The notes under the pieces were generated by a model. That model was not told where the DNA came from. It made no database searches and worked only from the letters and a program-made list of their open reading frames with translations. Below, in pieces: positions 7,313 through 16,291 of a stretch of 64,000 nucleotides of DNA. The DNA is taken from positions 3,348,001-3,412,000 of the forward strand of contig NZ_CP154840.1 in assembly GCF_047301505.1 (NCBI RefSeq), written 5' to 3'. Position numbers and translations under genes: made by a program. The DNA comes from Lysinibacillus_B sp031181585 (GTDB lineage Bacteria > Bacillota > Bacilli > Bacillales_A > Planococcaceae). Numbering within the stretch: position 1 is the first letter of the stretch; every line of letters begins with the position of its first letter.

Positions 7313-8416
7313 CTATTCGACAGGCGTCACATATTCAAGCTCCACCTTGTCGATTAATATGTCTGGAAAATCGACTAAATTGATTTCATATGTAGCTGGA
7401 AGGATCTCGTCATCTTCCTCAAAAATACGAATTTTCGGCCTTTCCGGAAACCCGGTATTTTGTTTTGATACAACGCCTCTGCGCCCATTTGATAACAGAA
7501 GAATCGTCCCGTTCGGATAATGAACGACACTTCGGCGCAGCGCTTCGACTACCTGCGGACTAAAAATAGTACCGCTGCCAGCCTCGATAATTGCCATTCC
7601 TTGTGAAGGGAGAAGCTTTTCACGGTATACACGATTCGACGTGACAGCATCGAATACATCGGCTACTCCTATGATTTTGGCGAAAGGATGAATTTCAACA
7701 TCTACAAGACCTCTCGGATAACCACTGCCATCAAGTCGCTCATGATGCTGGAATGCACAGTGTGCAACAAGTAAAGATACAGAGTGCAAATTGCGCAGCA
7801 GCTCAAACCCATGTTTTGTATGCTCCTTCATCGTCTCATACTCTTCATTCGTTAAACGACTGGGCTTTAATAAAATCTCTCTAGGTATCATTAGCTTCCC
7901 TACGTCATGTAAAAGAGCTCCAATACCAATTAAGCGAAGGTCTTCATAGGAATAGCCCATTTCCTTTGCTATAGCCAACGAATAAAGAGTTACTTGAAAG
8001 GAATGCTGATATAAATATTCATCATACATATAAGCATCTGTCAAAACCATTAAAATTTCTTCACTATTCAAGATGGAATTTAGCAAATCCTCTACAATAT
8101 TGCCGATTGCCTTTGATTGCTGATCCAACACATAAGAGGCTTGGCCAGATTTTACTTCTCTTACTGAACGAAAAGAATCTGTGATGTTATTGACAATTTT
8201 GTTGCGTAAAGCTGGTTCGACTGTTTCTTCAATTTCTATTCCGTATGAGATCCGATCCTCTATATAAATATAATGGATATTTAATTGCTTTAAACGATAC
8301 AATATCCCATCTGTCACCACTGCCCCTTTTTGTAAAAGGGGGTGACCAGCCTCATTCCAAATTGTTCTCCCAACAACCATGCCCGCCCTCAGCACATTGA
8401 TTGATATTAAGCGCAT
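7313..8416 (-). CDS. HD-GYP domain protein (likely cyclic-di-nucleotide phosphodiesterase)
   Basis: A 367-residue cytosolic protein. An N-terminal region (1-115) of unassigned fold precedes an HD-GYP domain with H138, the HD pair H170-D171 in LLHDVGK, HTKHGFELL near 197, and the signature HHERLDGSGYP near 224-234. A C-terminal beta-rich tail (270-367) contains RRGVVSKQN. The motif set is complete, so c-di-GMP hydrolysis is the expected activity, though no partner GGDEF gene is nearby. It occupies the place where B. subtilis has yunC, between yunB and yunD, so it may be a lineage-specific replacement. Confidence 0.88.
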   Translation of the reverse strand: MRLISINVLRAGMVVGRTIWNEAGHPLLQKGAVVTDGILYRLKQLNIHYIYIEDRISYGIEIEETVEPALRNKIVNNITDSFRSVREVKSGQASYVLDQQSKAIGNIVEDLLNSILNSEEILMVLTDAYMYDEYLYQHSFQVTLYSLAIAKEMGYSYEDLRLIGIGALLHDVGKLMIPREILLKPSRLTNEEYETMKEHTKHGFELLRNLHSVSLLVAHCAFQHHERLDGSGYPRGLVDVEIHPFAKIIGVADVFDAVTSNRVYREKLLPSQGMAIIEAGSGTIFSPQVVEALRRSVVHYPNGTILLLSNGRRGVVSKQNTGFPERPKIRIFEEDDEILPATYEINLVDFPDILIDKVELEYVTPVE

Positions 8417-8494
8417 TGGTCCAATAAACTCCCATCTTTGTTATTCCATACTATAAATTATAATCTGATTTACTTAAATAGAAAAGGTGACCTG

Positions 8495-9868
8495 CTAATT
8501 TCCTGATTTCTGCAAGTAGGATAGCAGGATATCTCTTAAAAAAGCCGGTAAATAATAATGCTTCTTAGCATATTTAAAAGACGGGAAAAAGTAGCCAAAT
8601 GTAAATAAATCTAGTGTTGCTAATGTATAGGACTGCGAAGGATCAACAATTTCCCCATTTAGAAACAGCTGTCTTTGCCGATCCATTTTTAGATTGTACA
8701 GCAATAGCTTGCCTAATACGACACCTCGGAAACCAAGACCCTTCAGCTGAAGGTGCCACCATTCTTCATTTTGCGCCTGCACATATATTTCCTTTAATTC
8801 TGCTCCAGTAAGTTCAACCAGACATAGATTGATTGGATGGGGCAAAATTTTGTGCATTTCATACGGGCTGACATTTCCTTTTTTTAAATCTTCTACAAAA
8901 ATCCCTGCATTGAACATAAGACAGTCGGCACCGGTATAATCAAAAACGGCTTCTGCAAATAAATTGGATAACGGAGAATAGTGGAACCACTCTTTATAGT
9001 ATGTTTTCGGTAATTGGATCACCGGCTCGCTCATTAAGGCACTCCCTGTCTTTGACAGCCCGAACAGAAACTCCGCCTCTCCCGATACCATCGCCAATTG
9101 TCCATTCTCGATTAACTCTTCTTCCAGTGCCGTTACGCGTTTCTCAGCATGGTCATAGAAAATTGTCAGATGCCCTGTAAACTGACCAAACTTGCCGCCG
9201 CCTGTCAGTAAAACGCCGTTGACAAATTTTCCTTCCGGCAGCGTATGGTGCGTATGAGCTCCAAAAATAACATCAATATCGGGACACTCATTTGCCAATA
9301 ATTCATCATCTGAAATACCGAGATGCGATAGACAGACAATCATATCGGCTTCCTGGCGAATTTTTTGGACGAGTAAAACTAATGCTTTTCGCGGCTCTGT
9401 TACTTCCCAGTTCAATGTTCGGTAAAAAACATCGTATTGGGCTGTTGCACCAATTACCGCGATTTTTGTTCCGTGCATTGTCGTTAAAATTGTATAAGGC
9501 TTCAGCCAGTCCGGATTTTTACCGGTAAGCGCTTTAATATTGGCAACTACTACATCAAAAGCCGCTCCTTCATAAAGAGCTGTCAAATCATCAAATGCCA
9601 GTGTAATTCCTTCATTATTCCCTATCGTTACAGCATCGTACGCAGCTGTATTGAGCATTTCCACGTTCCCTTTACCGAGCGTTGCCTCCGTAAAAATATT
9701 TGAACGATCGATATGATCTCCGACATCGAGCAGGAAGCTTGCCTCCCCCCTGCTCGCCAATAGCTGACGCTGCTCTTTTATAAATGCTTGCATACGAAGC
9801 CAGTATTCAAAATGGCTATGTAAATCATTCGTGTGAAATATATGAATCTTCTCAAGCACCGCCGCCAA
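8495..9868 (-). CDS. yunD: Bifunctional metallophosphatase/5'-nucleotidase (YunD)
   Basis: A 457-residue 5'-nucleotidase/UshA-family protein without a signal peptide, hence cytosolic. The metallophosphoesterase half shows the metal ligands in FHTNDLHSH (residue 11 on), DVGDHIDRS near 48, GNNEG near 88 and GAHTHH near 202. The C-terminal substrate domain has the LMFNAGIF and YTLATLDLFTFG segments. The usual GNHE motif reads GNNE here, which is common in this subfamily. It probably dephosphorylates nucleotides or nucleotide sugars. It is seven bases downstream of yunE in a tight yunF-yunE-yunD run. Confidence 0.9.
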   Translation of the reverse strand: MAAVLEKIHIFHTNDLHSHFEYWLRMQAFIKEQRQLLASRGEASFLLDVGDHIDRSNIFTEATLGKGNVEMLNTAAYDAVTIGNNEGITLAFDDLTALYEGAAFDVVVANIKALTGKNPDWLKPYTILTTMHGTKIAVIGATAQYDVFYRTLNWEVTEPRKALVLLVQKIRQEADMIVCLSHLGISDDELLANECPDIDVIFGAHTHHTLPEGKFVNGVLLTGGGKFGQFTGHLTIFYDHAEKRVTALEEELIENGQLAMVSGEAEFLFGLSKTGSALMSEPVIQLPKTYYKEWFHYSPLSNLFAEAVFDYTGADCLMFNAGIFVEDLKKGNVSPYEMHKILPHPINLCLVELTGAELKEIYVQAQNEEWWHLQLKGLGFRGVVLGKLLLYNLKMDRQRQLFLNGEIVDPSQSYTLATLDLFTFGYFFPSFKYAKKHYYLPAFLRDILLSYLQKSGN

Positions 9869-9874
9869 CTCCTT

Positions 9875-10699
9875 CTAAAATAATGCCTCCATAATTAAAC
9901 GTATTCCCATTAATAATAAAACAATCCTCAGCGCGTATACTAACGCAGTAGAGTTTAATTTTTGATTAATAACAGCCCCTGCTTTCGCTCCAATATACGC
10001 CCCCGGAATAACAGGAAGCGTATAAAGCCATGGAACATTACCAAGCGTAATATGGCTCGCCGAATTGACAAGAGCCGTCAGAAACACTAAAAACATGCTC
10101 GTTGCCACTGCAACATGCGGCGGAAAATGAAACAAGATCAGCATAGCCGGCACGAGGATTGCGCCGCCGCCGATGCCAAATAATCCTGATACACCGCCTA
10201 CAAAAAAGGATAATAGGACAGCAAACCAAATTGGGTATCCATAAACCTTACTATTTCCTTCTCTATCCTTATATTCTCTCTTCCATCCATTCTCTACAAA
10301 CCATTTTACCGGCTTCAATTTATCACGGATCATCAAAATTACAGCAATCACAATAAGAAAAATACCAAAATATAAATTAAACGAAGGTAAATCTAGACCT
10401 TTATTGATCCAGGCACCGATGATTGCCCCCGGCATGCTGCCGATAAAAAAGATAAAACCAGACTTAAAATCAACCGTCTTTGTCTTCATGTATGAAAGAG
10501 TGGAAGCCAGTCCTGTAAAGATCATCATAATTACGGATAATCCGACAACCGTTTGAGGTGTGATACCCGAAATCATCTCTACATTATTTCCAATATACAG
10601 AGTAGCGGGCACTAGAATGATACCGCCTCCCAGCCCGACAAGCGCCCCTACAATTCCTGAAGCTACCGCAATAACAAACAACACAAAAAATTCCATCAA
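9875..10699 (-). CDS. yunE: TauE/SafE family sulfite-type exporter (YunE)
   Basis: A 274-residue integral membrane protein with about eight hydrophobic segments arranged as two TauE/SafE repeats, each opening with a glycine-rich loop (GLGGGIILVP at 23-32, GIGGGAILVPA near 178). The family moves sulfite, sulfoacetate or similar organic anions across the membrane; the substrate here is not known. Its start codon overlaps the yunF stop by 4 bases (ATGA), so the two are translationally coupled, as in B. subtilis. Confidence 0.9.
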   Translation of the reverse strand: MMEFFVLFVIAVASGIVGALVGLGGGIILVPATLYIGNNVEMISGITPQTVVGLSVIMMIFTGLASTLSYMKTKTVDFKSGFIFFIGSMPGAIIGAWINKGLDLPSFNLYFGIFLIVIAVILMIRDKLKPVKWFVENGWKREYKDREGNSKVYGYPIWFAVLLSFFVGGVSGLFGIGGGAILVPAMLILFHFPPHVAVATSMFLVFLTALVNSASHITLGNVPWLYTLPVIPGAYIGAKAGAVINQKLNSTALVYALRIVLLLMGIRLIMEALF

Positions 10700-11553
10700 A
10701 AATCTCCCTCAAACAACTTCAACTGTTTCGGTGCCAGCCCTTCAAACTGTAAATCAAGGATTTGCTGCATACGTTTTGCATTTGGCGCAGCATGGTCACC
10801 AGAGTTATTATTAAAAAGTACATAGACATCCTTTGCCTGATTTTGAAGCATGCGAATATGCGCGGCCAATCCTTGTAACTCTTCTTCGTTATAATCGTAT
10901 AAAAAGCGTACCTTTCGCCAGTTCTCGTTGCTTCCGCTGTTCCGCCATCCATGAATGTTACGTCCATGAATCCGCAGAAGCACCTTATTGGAAGTCGCTG
11001 CGGGAACGAGAGGTACGGAGCCGCTTCCTGCCTGCGGCTCATCACAAACCGTGTGAATGAGGTTTTGTTCCTGTAAAAATTCAAGCGTTCTCTCTCTCAC
11101 TTCACCGGCGTACCATGTTTGATTACGAAATTCTATAGCAATTGGGAAGCGCGCTAATTGCTGTTTAACATAACGAATGTATTGGACATTTTTTGCAGAG
11201 CAATCAAACCACGGCGGAAACTGAACGAGGATCATTGCTAATTTTCCGTGCTGCTGGAAGCTATCTGCGCATTCAATGAAGGCATTAAACATATCATTTC
11301 TTGTTTCGTACGGTAAATCATCCCGTAGATGGCCTGTCATGCCCTGATAGGCCTTCAATACAAATTGAAAGTTTTCAGGCGTTTCATTGCACCATTTTTC
11401 CACATTTACTCGGTTGGGAATCGCATAAAATGAAGTATCTACTTCAACGACCGGAAAATGGCCGCTATAATCAAATAATTTATCACGGGCAGATGTCACT
11501 TCTGAATAAAGTGCTGGATGATCTCCCCATCCCGTTAATCCGATATAGATCAC
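10696..11553 (-). CDS. yunF: DUF72 family protein (YunF)
   Basis: A 285-residue DUF72 protein with a predicted TIM-barrel-like fold. Family hallmarks visible are IYIGLTGWGDH at the start, VVEVDTSFYAIP near 35-46, FQFVLKAYQGMTGH near 62-75, LVQFPPWF near 108, IAIEFRNQTWY near 134-144 and VYVLFNNNSGDHA near 245. No function has been demonstrated for the family. It is the first gene of the yunF-yunE-yunD run, with an AGGAGGC ribosome site directly upstream. Confidence 0.88.
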   Translation of the reverse strand: MIYIGLTGWGDHPALYSEVTSARDKLFDYSGHFPVVEVDTSFYAIPNRVNVEKWCNETPENFQFVLKAYQGMTGHLRDDLPYETRNDMFNAFIECADSFQQHGKLAMILVQFPPWFDCSAKNVQYIRYVKQQLARFPIAIEFRNQTWYAGEVRERTLEFLQEQNLIHTVCDEPQAGSGSVPLVPAATSNKVLLRIHGRNIHGWRNSGSNENWRKVRFLYDYNEEELQGLAAHIRMLQNQAKDVYVLFNNNSGDHAAPNAKRMQQILDLQFEGLAPKQLKLFEGDF

Positions 11554-11694
11554 GAAAATGCCTCCTTATTTTATTTATCTTGCATTGTCAGCAGGAAGGG
11601 AAATTCCCACCGATTGAAGTTTCACTTTATTATAGCCTATCCGAATAGCAATTTTACAAATTATCCTATAGGCAAGCTATTATTTTGAAAGGCG

Positions 11695-12492
11695 TTGAGG
11701 CAATTGAAAAAATGGTATTTACTAATATCTACTATTCTAGCAGCTATTATATTGTTGTTGATTTTCCACAATCCATTCACAAACAAACCTTTAATCATTG
11801 CTCATCGCGGAGCCTCCTACTATGCAATTGAAAACAGCTTTGAAGCATATGACCTTGCGCTTGCTCAAGGAGCTGACTACCTGGAGTTCGATATGCAGAT
11901 GACGAGGGATGACGTATTAGTTGTTGAACACGATGCTATTCCCTCCTATGGAGACGGACGTGCCATTAAGGACTATCTATATGCTGAATTGCAATTATTA
12001 AAGAGAAAAAATGAATTTGGTATATCTTCCATCCTTACGTTACAAGAGGTGCTGGCAAAATATCCCGATAAGAAACTTTACATCGAAACAAAGAACAGAC
12101 GAGACGGGGTGGAAGCAACGCTTTTAAAAGAGCTGCAAATAGCTGACCGGTTGAATGATGAAACCATTATCATCCAATCTTTTTCAGAAAGAAGCCTCCG
12201 CCTGCTAAATATGCAAAACAGCTCTCTACAATTGTTTCAATTATTTACTGAAGATGCAACAAGTGAATTGACAGCAAAGAGGCTTCAGGAGATTAGCCAG
12301 TATGCTGATGGCATCATTGTCCATCAAGGAGCCATTACTGAGAGCCTTATCCAAACAGCCCATGACCAGCAATTAAAGGTTCATGTGTATACAGTAAACA
12401 AGCCCCGGGCGATGAAAAAACTTATTAGACATGGCATTGACGGCATCATCACTGACCGGCCCGATATTTTATATGATATTTTATATGAATAA
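11695..12492 (+). CDS. Membrane-anchored glycerophosphodiester phosphodiesterase
   Basis: A GDPD-family protein of about 265 residues. A hydrophobic N-terminal segment (7-25) looks like an uncleaved anchor, and the catalytic domain follows. GDPD residues are visible: H37-R38 in IAHRGA, E64 and D66 in YLEFDMQ, H79 in VVEHDA, and K/E in KLYIETKNR. It would release glycerol-3-phosphate from glycerophosphodiesters outside the cytoplasmic membrane. Both possible starts are TTG (11695 or 11704); GAAAGG at 11687-11692 fits 11704 better by spacing. The Ugp importer at 14.1-18.3 kb could take up the product. Confidence 0.87.
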   Translation: MRQLKKWYLLISTILAAIILLLIFHNPFTNKPLIIAHRGASYYAIENSFEAYDLALAQGADYLEFDMQMTRDDVLVVEHDAIPSYGDGRAIKDYLYAELQLLKRKNEFGISSILTLQEVLAKYPDKKLYIETKNRRDGVEATLLKELQIADRLNDETIIIQSFSERSLRLLNMQNSSLQLFQLFTEDATSELTAKRLQEISQYADGIIVHQGAITESLIQTAHDQQLKVHVYTVNKPRAMKKLIRHGIDGIITDRPDILYDILYE

Positions 12493-12543
12493 AGTAAAAA
12501 ATAAGTAAAAAAGCATACTCTTTTTATGAGATAAGAAATATAA

Positions 12544-12572
12544 AAAATGGTCCCTCCTATGGGGACCATTTT
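12544..12572. terminator. bidirectional terminator after the GDPD gene
   Basis: Arms AAAATGGTCCC and GGGACCATTTT, a strong stem with A-rich and T-rich flanks, about 50 bp after the GDPD stop. Confidence 0.85.
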
Positions 12573-12775
12573 CAACTTGAAGCAAATTTTATTAAAATCA
12601 GCTTAATTCTAATAGAAGCTTTTTTTCTCGCTAATGCTTTGGCTAGTTTGATGCTGAACAGGCCCAAAGTGAATAATAGGGCACCTGGCAACAACGCTTC
12701 AGTGAGCAGTAATGTAAAGAATGCGGCACTCCCCTCGCTGCCAATAGCTGCCCTGCCTCTTTTCGCTAGGATTTG
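12572..12775 (-). pseudogene. Open frame without a start codon, possible membrane-protein remnant
   Basis: Directly downstream of the large ArsR-type gene, a minus-strand frame stays open for about 67 codons. It encodes a hydrophobic stretch (AAFFTLLLTEALLPGALLF, then a basic ARKKASIRIK tail) typical of a C-terminal membrane helix. There is no ATG and no ribosome site, and a stop lies just upstream. It could be the decayed end of a transporter once controlled by the neighbouring regulator, or chance. No homologue was recognised. Confidence 0.25.
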
Positions 12776-12800
12776 TTATAGCAGGTCCTGTAGAACCCTG

Positions 12801-13820
12801 TTATTCTCCTACGAGATGCTGCAGGCTTTGCAGCATTTCTGTTACCTGTTCCTTGTCCACTGCAAAATATTTGATGGTGCCGATCTTTTCCTCTTTCACA
12901 AGCCCCGCTTTTTTTAGGATATCTAAATGATGCGAGATAGTGGCTGTAGTAAGACCTATATATTCAGCCAGTTTTGCCCCATATTCCTTTTTAACAGCTA
13001 GCAGCCGAAGAATGAGCAGCCGGTTTGGATCTGCTAGTGCCTTTAAGCGCACTGCAAGCTCCTCACTTGATTCTCGATCATCTGACAAAGCGTTCGCACA
13101 ACCATAAATCACCATGCACACAGACTCATTAAAGATACGAATACGTGCAGGTGTCATGCAATAGCTCGGAATGAAATAATACATTTTGTACAAGCTTGTA
13201 CGCCTAAAGGTCTTTCCCATTACATACTGTGCCAAGGATAATGAAGGCATCGACAATTGTTCAAGCTCCCGTATTGATGCATCCATCAGCGGCTTGCGTT
13301 CCTGCCACATTTCTTGAAACACAGTAGTTTTTGAAATGTTCAGTAAAATCTCCGCCAGTTCCTCTTTGAAACGTTCCAATTGGGGAATCGATTGTTCATA
13401 GAGCGCTCTTACTTCATTCGTTTGCCAATAGGAATTATTTTCTAACTTCCAAATGATTTCAGGTTTTTCCCATAGTGTTGTGATTGTATCTAACGGTATA
13501 TTCTCACCAAAAAAATAATAAAGAAATTTGCTTGGCGCCATATGTTTTAAACCCTCGGCAAATAACTCTACAGAGGAAAAATGAGGTATAGGAATAAGTA
13601 AATTAAAAAGGTTATATACGCTGTAATCAGGGAACCTCTTTAAATAAATCACTGCAAAATTATTTTTATAAACCTCTTCTAACAACACCCTCTCTTCAGA
13701 TAAAAAATCATTTTTCACCTGAATAAGCGAGCTGAACAGTGCTAATGTTTCTATTACAGGAGAGCTCAGATAGATGATCTGCTCTTCATTAAGTTCACTA
13801 ATATCGATTTCATGCCCCAT
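12801..13820 (-). CDS. ArsR-family regulator with a long unassigned N-terminal domain
   Basis: A 339-residue protein. Only the last 90 residues form an ArsR-type winged helix (LADPNRLLILRLL, then the recognition helix TTATISHHLDILKKAGLV and the wing). The first 240 residues are mostly helical and carry no motif that I recognise; they probably bind a ligand or mediate dimerisation. The ELRAL...CxxC metal site of classical ArsR is absent, so metal sensing is not indicated. It is a single gene: no transporter or enzyme follows except the remnant frame at 12572-12775. The DNA-binding call is secure, the signal unknown. Confidence 0.82.
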   Translation of the reverse strand: MGHEIDISELNEEQIIYLSSPVIETLALFSSLIQVKNDFLSEERVLLEEVYKNNFAVIYLKRFPDYSVYNLFNLLIPIPHFSSVELFAEGLKHMAPSKFLYYFFGENIPLDTITTLWEKPEIIWKLENNSYWQTNEVRALYEQSIPQLERFKEELAEILLNISKTTVFQEMWQERKPLMDASIRELEQLSMPSLSLAQYVMGKTFRRTSLYKMYYFIPSYCMTPARIRIFNESVCMVIYGCANALSDDRESSEELAVRLKALADPNRLLILRLLAVKKEYGAKLAEYIGLTTATISHHLDILKKAGLVKEEKIGTIKYFAVDKEQVTEMLQSLQHLVGE

Positions 13821-13990
13821 GCCTTGTATAGCCGCCTTTCTAAATAACGTAGCACCTAATATTAGATGATCGTCTTATGATATGCTTCCTGCTTTAAACT
13901 ATTTGCACTCCCTTTTTTCTTTCCTTCAAGTATACAGGAAAAAACAAACCGTTTCCCTTTTTCGTTAAGATTAAGTAGGTTTTCTAAAAC

Positions 13991-14029
13991 AAGGAAGGCA
14001 GGACTAATAAAATTAGCCCTGCCTTCCTT
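13991..14029 (-). terminator. intrinsic terminator of the ugp operon
   Basis: Arms AAGGAAGGCAGG and CCTGCCTTCCTT with a smaller inner pair TAAT/ATTA, about 50 bp after the ugpB stop. The T-tract is short, so efficiency is uncertain. Confidence 0.65.
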
Positions 14030-14081
14030 TCATAAACTCGATCTATTTTGTTTCCTTCATTCTACTGCTTATTCAATAAAA

Positions 14082-15452
14082 CTAATTACCGCTCGTTTTG
14101 TTCGCAATTTCGATGGCACGATTCGTAGATTCTGCTGCTTTATCGAGCACCGCTTGCGGATCACCGCCCTGATACAGTTCTTCGATCGCTGTCACGATGT
14201 GCTCCCTTGATTCCGGGAATACCGAAATAAGCGCTCCTTGTGTCGCTGTAGAAGGCTTTGTATCCTGCAGCTGGTCTACTGTTACCTGGAACTGTGGATA
14301 TTGTGTCCAGCGCTCTTTTACAATCGCTTCGTCATATGCAGCGGGGTTGATCGCGAAGTACCCTGTTGTCACATGCCATTTTGCCTGGACAGGTGCTGTC
14401 TGCAAGTATTTCATGAAATCCCATGCACCAGCTTGTTCCTCTTCGGAAATACCGTTCATCATCCATAAAGAAGCTCCGCCGATAATTACGCCGTTTCGGT
14501 CCGCTTCCTCAGAGTGAGGGATATATGCTGCCCCTACTTCAAATGGAGCACTTTCTACAACACCGGAAATACCCGCAGATGAATCAAGATACATCGCTAC
14601 CTGGCCAGAAACGAAAGCAGTCCGGATATCATCCCATACTGAACCGAAGTTACCTAAAGTACCTGCATCATTCATTTCTTTCAAGAATTCGAATACACGG
14701 CGCCCTTCTTCACCATTGAACAGCGCTTCTGTTACTTCTCCTGTACGGCCATTATCCGCATCTACATAAAGACCGCCCTGTGTTGCCAGCATTTCTTCAA
14801 AGAACCAGCCGTACAAGAGGATCGAAAAGCCCTTCATATCACCATTCGTCAGCTTTTCAGCCGCCGCTTTGACCTCCTCGAATGTTTCAGGAGGATTTTC
14901 AGGATCTAACCCTGCGGCTGCAAATGCGTCTTTATTGTAGAGCATAACAGGAGTAGATGAGTTAAATGGCATTGAATATAATTGATCATCGACAGAATAA
15001 TAATTTAAGATATTTTCTTCTAATTGACTAATATCATATCCATCTTTATCGATAAATGTCTGTACTGGTTCGATGTATCCGCTTTCAATCATATATTTCG
15101 TGCCGACTTCAAATACCTGCATAATAGCTGGAGCATCCGCTGTACCGCCGACACTGCGCAGCTTTGTCAAAGATTCCTCATAGCTGCCTTGGAACAGTGA
15201 CTCTACTTCATATTTATCCTGTGAAGCATTATAGTCGGCTACAATATCATCAATGGCCTGTTGGTTCGGACCACTCATCGCATGCCAAAACTCTATCTTT
15301 ACTTTCTCGCCGTTAGCTGGTGCCGTATTTTCTTCCGTTTCTCCTTTTGTTTGATCACTCTCATCAGCAGCCTCTTCACCGTTACATGCACTAATAATGA
15401 GCATCAGGACAAACATCAAACTAAATGCAAATAGCTTTTTTAAATTGGACAT
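14082..15452 (-). CDS. ugpB: ABC importer substrate-binding lipoprotein (UgpB-like)
   Basis: A 456-residue family-1 extracellular solute-binding protein. The signal peptide ends in the lipobox ISAC, with C23 as the lipidated residue, followed by an acidic linker. The mature domain opens KIEFWHAMSGPNQQAIDDIV, typical of glycerol-3-phosphate and sugar binders. It is the last gene of a ugpC-ugpA-ugpE-ugpB operon. The divergent glycerophosphodiesterase at 18461 favours glycerol-3-phosphate or glycerophosphodiesters as ligand, but sugar-specific members of the family look alike, so specificity is inferred. Confidence 0.85.
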   Translation of the reverse strand: MSNLKKLFAFSLMFVLMLIISACNGEEAADESDQTKGETEENTAPANGEKVKIEFWHAMSGPNQQAIDDIVADYNASQDKYEVESLFQGSYEESLTKLRSVGGTADAPAIMQVFEVGTKYMIESGYIEPVQTFIDKDGYDISQLEENILNYYSVDDQLYSMPFNSSTPVMLYNKDAFAAAGLDPENPPETFEEVKAAAEKLTNGDMKGFSILLYGWFFEEMLATQGGLYVDADNGRTGEVTEALFNGEEGRRVFEFLKEMNDAGTLGNFGSVWDDIRTAFVSGQVAMYLDSSAGISGVVESAPFEVGAAYIPHSEEADRNGVIIGGASLWMMNGISEEEQAGAWDFMKYLQTAPVQAKWHVTTGYFAINPAAYDEAIVKERWTQYPQFQVTVDQLQDTKPSTATQGALISVFPESREHIVTAIEELYQGGDPQAVLDKAAESTNRAIEIANKTSGN

Positions 15453-15472
15453 CTCTTTAAACCCCTTTTTAT

Positions 15473-16291
15473 TTATTTGATTGCTCCCTGCGTTAATCCT
15501 TTTTGCAATTGCTTTTGACCTAAAAACAGCAGGATTAAAGTAGGCAAAATAATAATCATGACCCCTGCCATTACTACTCCCCAGTCAGTGGCACTTTCAT
15601 TTGACTGTAATTGGCGAATCCCGATTTGTACGGTTCTTACCGTATCATTCGTTGTCGTTAGGAGCGGCCACAAATACATATTCCATGTCGTTAAAAAACT
15701 GTAGGCACCTAGTGTAATAACACTCGTCTTAGACATCGGTAATACGACCTTCCAGAAAAACTTAAGCTTCCCTACGCCCCCAATTTGGGCCGCTTCATAT
15801 AGCTCATACGGAATCGTTAAGAAATGCTGGCGCAATAGGAACGTACCGAATGCCGATGCGAAGAAAGGCAGCGTTAATGCCATATACGTATTGGTCCAGC
15901 CAAACCCCTGAACGAGCAGGAAGTTCGGAATCATCGTTGCCTCCCATGGAATCATCATTGTTGAAATAAACAGGAAGAAAATAAGGTTGCTGCCCCGGAA
16001 CGGCAGGAACACAAAGACATAGGCAGCCATAGCACATACTAGCACCTGTCCGGCCATGACAATGGTAGAAACAACAAAACTGTTCAATAAATATCTCAGC
16101 AGCGGCAAACGCTCGAAAGCCTGCTCATAGTTCCCAAAGGAGAAGCTGCGCGGCAAAATATTGCCCATAAGCACTTCCTGCGGGGTCATAAATGAAATTA
16201 AAAAGGCATAGGCGACAGGAAAAAATACGAGTACTGCGAAAATAGTCAGCAGAATATAGAATAATACTTTTTGAGAAAGTGGCATCTTCAT
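15473..16291 (-). CDS. ugpE: ABC importer permease (UgpE-like)
   Basis: A 272-residue MalG-type permease with six hydrophobic segments. The cytoplasmic EAA loop that docks on the ATPase reads EAAQIGGVGKLKFFWKVVLP near residues 167-186. It overlaps the ugpA stop by 4 bases, showing translational coupling, and is 20 bases upstream of ugpB. It forms the translocation channel together with UgpA. Confidence 0.88.
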   Translation of the reverse strand: MKMPLSQKVLFYILLTIFAVLVFFPVAYAFLISFMTPQEVLMGNILPRSFSFGNYEQAFERLPLLRYLLNSFVVSTIVMAGQVLVCAMAAYVFVFLPFRGSNLIFFLFISTMMIPWEATMIPNFLLVQGFGWTNTYMALTLPFFASAFGTFLLRQHFLTIPYELYEAAQIGGVGKLKFFWKVVLPMSKTSVITLGAYSFLTTWNMYLWPLLTTTNDTVRTVQIGIRQLQSNESATDWGVVMAGVMIIILPTLILLFLGQKQLQKGLTQGAIK

